Source: Endothia cerciana
Taxonomy: Eukaryota; Ascomycota; Sordariomycetes; Diaporthales; Cryphonectriaceae
Direction of reading: 5' to 3'
DNA: 64,000 nucleotides
Assembly: GCA_026119935.1 (NCBI GenBank)
Contig: JALRMH010000026.1
Span: 62,001-126,000 of the forward strand
The notes beneath the pieces were generated by a model. That model saw nothing but the letters and a program-made list of their open reading frames with translations, ran no database searches and was not told the origin of the DNA. This document shows positions 13,088 through 25,298 of the stretch, piece after piece. Numbering within the stretch: position 1 is the stretch's first letter; the number at the start of each line of letters is the position of its first letter. Both the position numbers and the translations under genes were made by a program.

Positions 13088-16000
13088 ATGCCTCACCCGC
13101 AGCAGGAGGACGGGCCGTTGGTCAAACGGCAGAGGGTTGGCGCGCCATCAAAATCTGCCAACGGGACCTCGAGAGGCTCGAGGATATTTGCGCCGTTCAG
13201 AGTAAGTTGGAGCTCCCTCTTCGAGCTGGGTCGCAATGTGGATAGGAACAACAAGCTGATGCCCGCGCAAAGACTGTGGGGTTGGTATCGCCCACCAGTG
13301 TCCCCTTGACCTCGATTCCGCAGGGCAAGACAACCTTCCAGATCACCACCTCGGTCGGTCGCTCCCTCCAGACGTACGACTTGAAGCGCGGCTTAAATCT
13401 TGTCTTCGTCACCCGGCCGCAGGCTCCTGCGGACATCACCGCCACATACGCCTGGAAAGAGAAGGTCTTTGCAGCATGGGGACACTCGCGCAGTGGAGAA
13501 AGTCAGGGCTTCTGGGTATTCCAAAGGGGGAAGAAGATCGCACAGCTTGAACTGCCCAGCGATCTCGACCAGCCCATACGACAGATCCTCATATTCGGCT
13601 CTTGGATAGTGGCATGCTGCCTCACGAGGATTGAGGTATGGAAGACGACAACGCTCGAGCACTATACGACTTTACACACGGTCGCCTCTAAGCCGGGAGA
13701 CAACGAGATCACTGGGGGTATCTGCAACATGCCGACGTATTTGAACAAGGTCTTTGTTGGACGACATGATGGATGGGTCGAGATCTGGAACGTCAGCACC
13801 GGCAAGCTAATTTACACCATCCTGCCGCCCTCGCCAAAGTGCGGCGCTGCGTGCTGCCTGGAACCGACTCCGGCTCTGTCCTTACTGGCCATATCCTACT
13901 CCAATGGCCCCTTGACAATACACAATGTCTTGACGGACAGGCGAGTTCTGTCGCTTATGGCCGGCACGGAGGAGTCCCCGGTCACAAACATCTCATTCAG
14001 GACAGATGGCCAAGGTGCCGGCCAGGATGGTCGAAGGGATGGCGTGATGGCTACGTCGACGACGACAAATGGAGATGTTACTTTCTGGGATCTTAACAAG
14101 GGCGGCAGAATGATGGGTGTTCTCCGCAGCGCCCATAATCCGCCAGCACATGAGGGTCCTACCATTGGTGGAGGCATCAGCAAAATCGAATTCCTGCCTG
14201 GACAGCCCGTCATCATTACCAGCGGCTTGGACAACTCTTTGAAATCGTGGATCTTCGATGAGACACCATTCTCGCCCATCCCTCGCATACTGCACTCGAG
14301 AAGCGGGCATGCAGCACCTGTGACCTGTCTCGAATTCCTGCCGTCGGATTTCGACGGTGCTGAAGCAGGCAATAAATGGCTCATGAGTGGTGGCAAGGAT
14401 CGAAGCCTCTGGGGATGGAGTTTGCGCCGTGATGGCCAGAGCACTGAGCTGAGTCAAGGCAACATCCGCAAGAAGGCGAAGAAGATCGGTGCTCTCTCCA
14501 CGTCCGCTCTCAGCCACGGACCGACAACCACCCTAGATGACCTCAAGGCCCCTGAGATCACCTGCATCGCCTCATCACTGAATCGTGATGGTGGTATTGG
14601 TGCTCTGCCAGGCAAGCAAGCGATCTGGCAGAAGGGTAATGTCCAGAAGAGAACAGATGCAGAAGTCAGCGCCATGACTGGATGGGAGAGCGTCGTTACG
14701 GGCCACAAGGGCGACCCTTATGCCCGAACATGGTTTTGGGGTCGAAAGAGGGCAGGGCGATGGGCGTTCCAGACTGGCGATGGGATGAATGTGTCAACAG
14801 TGACGATCAGCCCGTGCGGCACGTTTGCACTAGTCGGTTCTGAGGGCGGGAGTATCGACATGTTCAACCTGCAGTCCGGGATGCACCGGCAAAGGTTTCC
14901 TTCGCGGCTGACTCCGGCACAAGCAAGACAAGTGAAATTGCACCAGTTGAAGCAGGCGGACTCCGTAAGCCAGCTTCAGATCCGATCAAAATCCACCTTT
15001 GCGCCTGGGACGGGCAAGCACACCAAGCCCGTGACTGGATTAGTAGTCGATTCCATGAATAAGCTGGTCATATCTTGCTCTCTGGACGGAACTGTCAAGT
15101 TCTGGGAATTCCTGACTGGAAACCTGATCGAGCAGGTTGTGTGGGCGCCAACAAAAGTTCTAGGATGCCGATACCATGCTGCGAACGATCTCATCGCTTT
15201 CTCCTGCGACGACAACACCATCCGAGTAGTGGATATCGAGACGAAGAAAACTATCCGAGAATTCTCGAGCGGCAAGAGCGCGATCAACGACTTCTGCTTC
15301 TCCAATGATGGTCGCTGGATCATTGCTGCATCTCAAGACAGCATGATACGCGTGTGGGATCTTCCGACCAGTCACCTGATCGATGCTTTCAGGTTAGAGT
15401 CGCCGTGTACGGCTCTCGCATTCTCAGGCACGGGGGAATATCTGGCAGCTTCTAGCGAGGGCCAGCTGGGAGTCAACATTTGGACGAACAGAGCCGTATT
15501 CAAGCACGTGCCCACAAGACAAATATCAGAAAAGGACATCGGTCAGATATCCGGACCGACGACTTCAGGAGAGGGTGGTCAGGGCTTGATAGAGGCGGCA
15601 TTCGAGGACGACAGCCAGGGGGGTGAGGAAGAAGATGGTGTAGCAGCGCCCGACTTAGATCAGTTGAGCACAGACATGGTGACTTTGAGTCTGGTGCCGA
15701 AGAGCAGATGGCAAACATTGCTACATCTCGATCTGATCAAAAAGCGGAACAAACCGACAGAGGCACCTAAGGCACCAGACAAGGCACCCTTCTTCCTGCC
15801 GTCAACGAATGGCAGCAGGGCCCAGGATCAGAACGCTCCCCCGTCGTCCACGGAAGGACCGGATTCTCAGTCGAGGATTACGAAGCTTGACTGGAGTCGA
15901 TCGCAGGAGGCATTCACGGCGAAACTCCGTAGTGGTGCCGTGAGTGGCAATTGTAAGTACTTGACAGCTGCGAAGACACACGAAGATGATACAGGAATCC

Positions 16001-16369
16001 TTGTGAGCTGACACAGCTTATCTAGACGACGACTTCATCGAGCATCTCAAGTCTCTATCGCCATCAAGCGCTGACCTCGAGCTGCGATCAATGTCGACCG
16101 GCAGCGCTGGTGACAGTGATTCAAACGAGCTGCTGCATTTCATCCGGGCTCTGACCGCCAGGCTGGTGGCAAGAAGAGACTACGAGCTTACGCAAGCTTG
16201 GATGGCGGTATTCTTGAGACTACATTTCGACCTTATCATAGAAAGCGAGGTGTTGCTCGCTGAACTGAAGAGGTGGAAGGCGCATCAGGGGAGAGAGAAG
16301 GATCGCCTCGACAGCCTAGTCGGGTACTGTGGTGGTGTGGTGGGCTTCTTGAGGAGTCCAAGGACATAG
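13088..16369 (+). CDS. utp21: Utp21, WD40 protein of the U3 snoRNP/SSU processome
   Basis: Nucleolar WD40 scaffold needed for 18S rRNA maturation as part of the UTP-B subcomplex of the small-subunit processome. Exons: 13088-13201, 13273-15952, 16026-16369, about 1,045 residues. The first splice restores the conserved N-terminal stretch IFAPFR-TVGLVSPTSVP; the second restores NYDDFIEHLKSLSPSSADLE, the start of the C-terminal Utp21 domain (the alpha-helical segment ending near residue 1,040). Repeated WD-type units are visible across the body (for example VKFWEF, IRVWDL, KSWIFD). The acidic, Ser-rich linker at about residues 780-840 is typical of this family. The introns have GTAAGT donors and CTGA-type branch points. 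The stop lies only 169 bases from the stop of the convergent transporter. Confidence 0.95.
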
Positions 16370-16538
16370 CGCACGGTGGCATATAAATGGCATATAAAGA
16401 AAGCATATCATATCATTTCGCACCATCCTCCGAGATTCCAGCACTGGAGCAAAGAGGTTCATCATTTGGGTATCTCTGGTCTATGGCGTCTGCGCGCTCT
16501 ATAAGTCTATGTTAATTTTACGTGCCACTTTTGGGAAT

Positions 16539-18598
16539 CTATACTTCCTCCTTCCTGGGAGCCGCAGTTCCACCAGTCGTGTGCCCTCTCTCGTCTCTTT
16601 CGCCCGTCTCTGGCTGCTTCTCATTGGTGTTACCAACCTCAGCGTGTGGAGGCGCGCCGCCAGGCTTCTGACCGCCCTGCGTCCCCACGCGCAGGAATGG
16701 GACAAACAGGCAGCTGCATGCCGCCATCGCAACGGACACCTGGAAGGTGCGGGTGAACTTCAGCATGGGCTGCGCCTGGCCCCCTGACGAGACCTCAACA
16801 GAGGTATAGACGGCCGTGGCAATGCCGAGGGCGACGGTACAGGAGAGCCGGATCAGGGTGTTCATGATCCCGCTCGCGAGGCCCTGCTGTTGTGGCGGGA
16901 GTGACTGCATCACGTACATCTGCGGAGACGGTTAGCCGGTGTGATTTCTTCTCGAGACCGGGGGAAACTGAGCTGTGACGTACGTTGGCCACATTAAACT
17001 GGAAATCTGCCCCGACGACGTTCAGGATCAGGGCCGGGAAGGTAAAGGCCCAGTACGAGCTGCCGGCCTTCATGAAAGAGAGGAGCAGGCTGGCGGCTAG
17101 GTACGACAGCGCCCCGGCCGCCATGATCAAGGTGTTGTTGACCTTGTGGAGGATGCTCCCGATGAGGACGTTCCAGGCCAGACCGGCGATGACCTGCGGC
17201 AGGAGGTGGACCGCGATAGTCAGGGCATCCCATTGCTTAATCTCCTGCATGAAGTACGCCAGGTAGAAGGAGGTGGATTGGAATCCCATGAACCCGATGA
17301 CCGTGACGGCCATGATCTGGGACTTGGTGTTAGACTGGTATATCGAAGGGGGAAGCACGAGAGAGACGATTGGCGTACGAGATTGAAGTTCCTATCTTTC
17401 CAGATGAAAGGTGGCATCATGGGATGAGAATACTTCGTCTCCCAGTATATGAAGGCGCCGATGAGCACAAGGCCGATAATCATCAGGCAGAGAGTCACGG
17501 GGGACTTCCATCCGTCTGTCGGGCCCAGACTGCGTCACGACTGTTAGACGACACCATCCCTCAGGCATGGGTTCTAGGGAGATAGCGGAGACGTACGTGA
17601 TCCCGGCGGAGAGCATCCCCGTTCCGAACAAAGTGAGGACAGCCCCGAGCCAGTCAAACGTCTTGACAAACAGACCAAGGCGCTCCTTGAAGGGCTGTCC
17701 GGGAGTATACGCTTCCACCTTCGGCACGGCCCACAGCCCAAAGAGGAAGAGCACGGCCCAGAGCATAGCGATGAAATAGAATGAAGCCCTCCACTGTAAC
17801 ACCAGAGCCATCAGTCGACATACTTTCGAAGATCCAGGGTACCAGCAGCAGGGGCCGAGCACGTACATTGAAGATCCTCGTCGCTATACCACAGGTGATG
17901 CTCCCCAGCACAAACCCGAGCGGGTTCCCCGCCGAGAACGCCGCGAAGGCCATGTTCTTCCTCTTGCTCGGCCTGCCATATGCCTGGCCCAGGATGCCGC
18001 CAGCCGGCGGGACGACCATGGCGCAGCTGATGCCGAGGACCCCCAGGACGACGTCCATCCAAAAGGGGTTCTGCGCGAAGCCCAGCAGCAGCACGAACAC
18101 CGCGAACGACCCCATGCCCGCCAGGTACACTAGCTTCCGGCCCAGCAGGTCCGACAGCTGCCCGACGGCGAGCTGGAACGCCCCCGCCGTCAGCGTCGGC
18201 GCCGCGGCGATCCACACGATCTGCGACTGCGTCATGTCCAGGTCGGCGCCGATGGACGCCGTCACGATGGACGAGGCGCCGACGAGGAAGGTGGTGGTGG
18301 ACATGGCGACGGTGGCCTGCGCCACGAAGGAGACCTCCTGGAACGTGTTCTTGAAGCATGCCGGGCGCCTCCCGATGTCCTGGACCAGGGACTGCACGCG
18401 GGACAGCGGCCGGTCGTGGACCTGGTGCTGGTAAGATGGAGGGGAGACCGGCCCGGTCCCGTCCTCGGTATCCGTCATGCCACCAACGCTTGCGGCGGCC
18501 CCGTCCTTCGGATTGTATGCACCCTGGGAGGATGGCGTGATCGTGCCCTCACCTTCCGAGAACGACGGCGGCGTGTCGTTCTTCTTCACGTCGACCAT
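16539..18598 (-). CDS. MFS multidrug-type transporter, 14-segment (DHA2-like)
   Basis: Major facilitator predicted to export small molecules across the plasma membrane by proton antiport. Exons on the minus strand: 18598-17867, 17793-17597, 17529-17379, 17316-16984, 16919-16539, about 597 residues. All four introns (62-73 nt) have GTACGY donors, three of the four show a clear CTAAC branch point, and each splice joins membrane segments cleanly. A hydrophilic N-terminus of about 85 residues precedes the first membrane segment. The motif-A-like loop GQLSDLLGRK follows segment 2, and roughly 14 hydrophobic segments can be counted, as in the DHA2 group. The C-terminal tail is hydrophilic. The substrate cannot be told from sequence. 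No biosynthetic genes lie beside it, so a role in general detoxification is more likely than service to a cluster. Confidence 0.88.
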
Positions 18599-20106
18599 GA
18601 TGGGCAGAATGATATGGTCTCCACAGAAGAGAAGCCAAAAGCCGTGAGCTGCGACCTAGATGTCCACCTCGCCATCTTATCTGACGGGATGTGGGAGCCT
18701 TTAAGGAGAGACGAGTCGACAATGGGTCTTCAGTGGGTCGGTCGTTCTCTCTGCTGAGAGCTAATTCCGCGATCCGCCAAGTCGGGCACTTGCCAACACC
18801 GCGCGGCGACGCCGGCCGTTGAAAGTGCGGTTTTCCTTCGGGGATTTCTGGCGGGGCCTCCTTATTTTCACGAATAAAAGGTGTATGGTTAATTCAGACG
18901 TCAAGCTCGCCGTGTAAGCCGTAGTATATTTGGACGTATCATGCTCCTTCGTCTAGGAGGATCCCTCATTCAAAATCGTGAGATCCATTGTCTGCGGATT
19001 CGCCTCTATCGCCTTGAACGGAGGTCGTAAATCCGTATTTCCGGTCTATATCGGATTGGTAACGAAGGCATTCCTATCCCCCCTTCTGCTTCGGCTTTCT
19101 ACAAGACCCGCCTCATCCTGGTGTTTTACAAATATCACCACTCTCTCGGACATCGGCGACCGGGCGGCTCAATCTGTCCTTGACAGGCTCGTCGATAGAA
19201 GGTGCCGGGTTATGAGTGAGTATGCACGTCTGCCGGATTAGATTTGAGCATAGTCTCCGTGGTCGAAGGCCACTGCTTAGCCCAAGGACAACGGAGATCT
19301 CGGCGAGCAATTAATTGTTCACACGTGTCCGGCGAGGGTCCTCGCACATGAAAGTAACTACACTAAACATATATGTCACTTGGGTGTTCTTGCTAGCGGT
19401 AGCACCACACGGTTCTTGTTCAACCGGCCCGCACTGGAAGGCTCCCATCGTTGTGGCGACGCCGAGAGCACAGAGTCCTCAAAGTAGTCTTTAAATATGA
19501 GCACAAAGAACTTGTAACGGGAGAAGCATACACCGGTCTCGTCACTATTCCGGCCCTTGAGGCCTCCACCGACGGAGCCTCATCAGACCATGTCTCCAGT
19601 GTTCTCACCCCAGACCGACCAAGATTGTGCCCCCCGACGGTAATTGGGATCTTTTCGTTTATGCGCAGCTGGCATGTGGCGGCTTGGAAGCACAGATGGG
19701 CCGATGCGCATAAAATCCGGCTAGAGAAGGCGAGCGCACCTGCACTGCAGGAGGACACCTTCGCATCCTCGCCACCGGGTCGGCCGCCCACATTCCAGAG
19801 GGAGAAGGAAACGTCCGACCCTCCTGGGCTCAGATGAGTTGTCGGCCAGCCACCCAAGGAGCTGTCCTGGCAGGAACACCTGGGTGCAGCAGGCTGCAGT
19901 GAGCAGCAATTCCCCTGGGAGCAAAAGCTGACGACTGGCAATCAAACGTGGACTCGAGGTGCATACCCGCCTCAGAGCCGGCCTGAGCCGGGACCGGTTT
20001 CCTGGCTCAGACCGATAGGTGACGATGCTTCGGCAATGCAACCGGAGGGATACGCCTGGAGTGCATGCAGAATGCGTAGACTCGGAAACATGTGGAGGAA
20101 TCCCTC

Positions 20107-20123
20107 GGGGGGGGGGGGGGGGG
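20107..20123. repeat. G17 homopolymer
   Basis: Seventeen consecutive G in gene-free DNA; the longest G tract in the window. Confidence 0.9.
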
Positions 20124-22543
20124 AGGTGGTGTGCGGGCATGTATGCGTTGGTGTAACGACGAACAGCAACATCAGGCGAACCTCGTTCCTTGCAGCAATT
20201 CGGACGGTCCACCCACCTTCGAGAAGCACCATTTAGGGTTTCAGCCCTGGCAATCCGATCCCGTCCTGTCAAACCTGACAGCCGTGAAGCGGCGGGGGTG
20301 GGGCCCAAATGGGGGACATCGGCCCGCGCTGGCAGTCGATCAGACCAAAATTGACAGACAATACCGACCTCATATCAGACTCTCGACAGGTGCGGACGCT
20401 TCGATCCGGCGTCAACAAGCTCCAGAGCCCTGGGGCAGCCTTCATGCAAGGGGGCCCTCGGGTTTGGAATACCTGCCGGTCGATATTGGCCTCTGACGGA
20501 TTCCCAGGAAACGCCGACACGAGCTGGAAAGGCGGCCCATCTCCCGCTCCTTCACGTCAGTGAGCGCCGAGCACCCTTGGCTGCGTCGCAATCAAAGGAT
20601 CTTGTGGCCTGGGTAACATTCCGGGGCGAGCCTGACCTTGGGGGCTGCACGAATGACCGACTTTAATACCGAGAACCAAACTTTCGGGCAGCTGGCATGC
20701 ACGGGGGTGAACTCATCGCGAATCGATCGGCGCCACGTCCAGCCAGGATACCATGGGGCAGCAGTAGCTTTGTGGACCTCGCAAGGCGGCCCCCATCAGG
20801 GTATAGAGCACCCGCCCAGCTTCCTCCCCCAGGGGGTGGTCTGCTCCGTGATACGTGAGACCTGGGCTTATCAGTCTCGCGGTGTCAATCCCGGCACACA
20901 CCCTCTGTGGGCATTGGTGCCTCTTCTCGGGTCAAGACTGGCCTGATCCATGAGCATTGCCACGTGGTGGACGCGGCAGAGAGGTAGTAGAGTGTCTGTG
21001 AAAGGCTCGCCAAGGTGATTAAACTGCAGGCAAGGCTTTGGAGGCCGATCCAAGGGGGGCGCGATGCTGTGTAGCGTGCGGTGTAAGGGTCCTGTCCGAG
21101 ATGCGATGCAAGGTGATCAAGGCAGCTCTGACAGCCGCCCGCGAGAGGTCGGGCCAATATGCAGGCCAACCTCATTCTTCCTGGGATCCCCCATGGTACG
21201 ATACGGGAACCAGTTGGCTGGCCGTCGGAGGTTAATTGTGCTTACCGGATCGACCGGTAAGGCGATGATCAGGAACATGAGATGGTCTTTTTGGATCGGA
21301 TGGATGAGGCCCTACTTTGCCATGAGGATTGGAGTTTCGGCCCGCCCACCGCGGTCGACCGCTCTGCACGTACCATATGCAGGCACGCAGGATGCAAACA
21401 CATCACACTGCGTGGCGCCCAGATGTCCAGCTTCGCTGCGGCCATCCCTGCTCTGAGCGCCTGCAAGCAGCGACGTCATGGACGTCAATAGGGGCCTTGT
21501 GGCGTAATGTCTCAGTTGGGGCCGGGGGGAGGGGGGCGGGCCTCAATCTCGTGCATTATTCTGACAGCATAACCAGACTTGCAGGTCAGCGAGCTCGAAA
21601 GCCTATACGTCCGAGTGGAAGCATGTTCGGAAGGTCACGAATCCCCCACACAGCGTTTCAGGTCGTGGCCGGAGATCAACCCGCCCGTCCATGCCTCTGG
21701 CGGCCTGGGAGGCTTTGCTGGTGTTGGTCTGTCTTGCGGGCGCCTAGGAAACTCGCCTGGTTCTGCATTGGACACAGCAGCCAAGGTTCATGATGAGCAG
21801 GAGCCCAGGATGGGATCCGATGGTGCGCCACCTGCATGGCGCAGTGACGGAGAGATGTCGAGAGCATGTCTCTCGTCGACATGCGGTCATATCAGCGGAG
21901 GATTTGAAGCCAATCAGCAGCATTCGATCTATATGCACCTGCCACTCCGTCGTACAAGAGTGACACCAAACAAGGCTGCATCAAGCAAAGGCAGCACGGC
22001 AGGACAAGCGAGCAGGCGAGCAGGGTATGTCAGACGAAGCAATGGGTACGCGGGACAGCACAGTGCCGCCACCCAAGCAGTTGACGATCTCCTCCACACG
22101 CGACCGGAGAATTGAGGAAATTCGTCATCGGGTGCTCGAAGATGTTATCGGCATGACTTCCCCTGAGTATCTCGTTCCAAATAAGCCATGGCGAACGCAA
22201 AAGATCCGCACCAGCCCGGTGAGGGCGCCGTTGGTTCCTGTCATTGGGGTGAACAGTTCCTTTCGACGGTTCATTAAGTAAAACTGGAGAACCTGAAAGG
22301 AAACAGTAGACACCGCTCCAGTGGCGCCCTGCTCCCCGGCCTGCCAGTCAGCCTGTGCATCTAGGCGCGGCAGCCAGATGGAACGGCAGGCTCCCCGAGG
22401 TAGGTTGGCCTGCAGAGTTCTCGGGCAGGTCAGACCTGTAGGCATGAGCTTGCTCGTTTACCGGCTTCCAGGTGTTCAGGTGGCGCCTGTCCAACACGAT
22501 GGGGTCGTCACTACCCCATCTTTTGCGTTGGTATACCTCCTTT

Positions 22544-22557
22544 CCCCCCCCCCCCCC
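22544..22557. repeat. C14 homopolymer
   Basis: Fourteen consecutive C in gene-free DNA; one of several intergenic C/G tracts of almost identical length in this window. Confidence 0.9.
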
Positions 22558-23025
22558 GTGAAAGACTCGGACCAAGCACACACTGCCGCGCGGACTTTCA
22601 TGCAGGAGATATTGTAATCAGCGTTGCCGAATACTGGCCATTCCAAACTCAGGATCACACTCGGTGGCTCCGTATAGCACTCTGCTGTTTTGAGGGCGAT
22701 ACTATTCGTGCTCTCTTGGAAGATATTAGTGTATACACTAATCTTTGAACTGAGAGCAGGCGGAAAACACGATCTGCAATCCGGTGCAGTAGCACTCAGA
22801 TCAGATCAGGGTACAACTTAGCTCACCTGGCCCCGGGGGGGAAGGGCCCGTCTTACTGAACCCACCACTCCGAGAGCGTGCACTGCCAATTCGTCGCCTC
22901 GAGACGTTGCTTATTATGGGCAGCTTAATGTCAGTGCCCACTGTATAGCTAAACAAAAAGGCGCCCTGCACCGGGGCAGCACTCGGCGTCCTGAGGCGGA
23001 GGCCCCTTCGGAGCTTCCAGCCAAA

Positions 23026-23060
23026 TTTTTTTTGAAAAAAAAAAAAAAAAAAAAAAAAAA
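23026..23060. repeat. T8-G-A26 tract
   Basis: Eight T, one G, then 26 A. It could be a nucleosome-excluding element or the poly(A) end of an old retroposed sequence, but no target-site duplication or retroelement was recognised beside it. Confidence 0.85.
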
Positions 23061-24036
23061 GAGCTCAAGGCCTGTGTCAAAAGTGATGCGCAGCGTGTTC
23101 GTCCGATCTTGCAAGTGCGTATCCCTGTCCTGAAGGCAGATCATTATGGTCTTTATCAGACGAGGAGACGACGGTCTCTTGCTCAGCGGCGCGACGAGGA
23201 GATCTCGAACCACTCGATGGATGCCGCGGTCTCCATATAATGTAGTAATCTCGTGAGCTGCGAGGCGTGTAGCTGGGCAACTAGGAAGCTATGGTTTGCT
23301 CCGCTAGTCGCGCTCCAGACGCTGGGCCTAGCAGCCAGCTAGTGCGATGCTACTGCGATAGACGTCGCGGAGATTCCATCACAGGGCATGGCCGCTGAGC
23401 CTTTGTTTAGGGACGTTGCTAGGCTAGCCCGTGGTTGCGGCACCAAAGGCAAGGAAGAATTGCGACTGGGAGAGGGATTTCCGCAGCGGTGGAGTTATTT
23501 CCAGTGCTTCTGAAAGCCCCTGGGGTTGGTGGCCATGACGGCTTCGACTCTGGACGTCGCGTGCGCTACTGTACTGAGGCCCGCTTGGTCGTCAGCCAGA
23601 GAAGCCAACCTGCCCGCAAGAGGAATGTCCTGAAGGTGCTGACACACTCTTGGCAATTACTTGGCAGAGCGCAGGCGCAATCACGTTCGGCGGGACTTGA
23701 GCCCCGTTGTAACCTGGTTTGATGCTGGCGAGGTGGGACCTCGATCTCCTGGTGTGCAAAGTCTGGTGACCTCCGCGATGAGAGGAATCATCATCAGCCA
23801 TTAATCCCAGCGTCAGGCGTGCCGCTCTACTGCTGATGATCAGGACTGTCATATCTATACAGTGTCAATGCATCAATGCACCGAACCCTTTGTCTCTGGG
23901 ACCGCAAGTAACCGAGTCTCGCCAAGACCAGCCAGGCCCGACTGTCTGGGAACGGTCAACGACCACATGCCGGCGCCACCTGGGGCCGGTCATCGTCTCG
24001 TCTCGCGGGCCACGACAAAAGCTGCCGAGCCGCGGG

Positions 24037-24071
24037 CTGGGGGCTGGGGGCTGGGGGCTGGGGGCTGGGGG
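24037..24071. repeat. (CTGGGGG)5 heptamer array
   Basis: Five perfect CTGGGGG heptamers in tandem. Each copy contains CTGGGG, which fits the CreA/Cre1 consensus SYGGRG, and the five G5 runs could form a G-quadruplex. It lies about 3 kb upstream of the xlnR start codon. Confidence 0.9.
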
Positions 24072-24614
24072 CTGGTATGAACCAGGACACCTGTGGGGCC
24101 CCGCGCGAGATCGTGTGCAACGGGTGATCTTCAGGATGTGGCACGAGGCGACGCACATTCGAGTCCGGGACTCTGAAGCTGCGACGAGACAAGACGGGCT
24201 GGCATCCATGGTCCCATCATCAAAAGCCAGGGACGCCGTCAATGCAATGCAAACGTGGCCCGAGTGTAGATGGCCCTGTCTGCTGGGGGGACAGACCTCG
24301 CTTGGAAAATATTGCGTCGGGGGAGGGTATGTAGTAGGTGCAGCGTTCCGTCCCAGCAGGCTGGCAGAGGCTGAGAGGTTGAGGCTGGAGGCATGAAGGT
24401 GGCGGTCCGAGGTTGGCGGGGGGGAGGGGTGGTTTTGGTTTTGGTTAGGAAGAATCAGGATATCAGAATTGCTTTTGGGCCCTTCCGTCTTTCTGCTCCT
24501 CTTTCTGCTGGTAGTGTACCATGGCATGACCCACTGTAGTATGTGACGTGACGTCGAGCCTCGTCCCGTCTCCAGGCCACCGAGGTTACTCACGGTCACC
24601 TCAGCATGACCACC

Positions 24615-24641
24615 TTTTTTTTTTTTTTTTTTTTTTTTTTT
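24615..24641. repeat. T27 homopolymer
   Basis: Twenty-seven consecutive T, followed by a pyrimidine-rich stretch, in the region upstream of xlnR. Confidence 0.9.
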
Positions 24642-24921
24642 CTTCCTTCTTCTTCCCCTTGTTCCTTTTCTCCACACTCCTCCACCTGGCAACATCGGAC
24701 TCGGACTAATTGCGGGGAGCCCTGCCCTGCAATCCGTGCCGCGTCCACCTTGTTGCAACCTCGTCTCCTCAACCTCGCGACTGGGGCACTCCTCGCTGGT
24801 TCTGTTTCTAACCCCACGGGGACGAACCCAAAGATGGACTGGTCGCTTTTGGGGTCGGATTAACTGAAGCCTCTTGACCGCCATGTCCCGACTCATGCTG
24901 GGCCTCTTGACGCTGTCGGTG

Positions 24922-24935
24922 CCCCCCCCCCCCCC
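24922..24935. repeat. C14 homopolymer
   Basis: Fourteen consecutive C about 2.2 kb upstream of the xlnR start codon. Confidence 0.9.
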
Positions 24936-25284
24936 AAAACCTTGAAGCTGGGGCTTTGACGGAGGATCCATATCCCAGGGCGATACTATCTGTACCGTCC
25001 GTCCTCGTCTGAGCTGTCGGGCCGGCGTGTGGCGAGCCCGGCGAAGAGTTGTTGAATCCATCTCTGGCACCAGGAGCCATGCCTGCTACTGCGGTACCAC
25101 AGGGCCGGAGCCAACCGAGTGGACACCATCCCCTGATGTGGCGCTCATCGACACCATCGTCGTGGTATAGGGACTCCCGAGGTACATGGCGCCCGCGGCA
25201 TTGACACCGGGAGGCCGCAGGTGCCCCGTACCTCGGAAGTTCATGTGTGTTATACGTCCGGAGTACGGAAAACGGCTCACTACT

Positions 25285-25298
25285 CCCCCCCCCCCCCC
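25285..25298. repeat. C14 homopolymer
   Basis: Fourteen consecutive C about 1.8 kb upstream of the xlnR start codon. Confidence 0.9.

Noticed and set aside
23026..23060. A26 tract as the tail of a retroposon
   Set aside because: No reverse-transcriptase-derived reading or flanking duplication could be seen.
23865..25070. Long minus-strand open frame of about 400 codons
   Set aside because: It runs through the T27 tract (as poly-Lys), the CTGGGGG array and a C14 run; the composition is erratic, with no domain and no homologous feel. Judged a product of repeats in stop-poor DNA.
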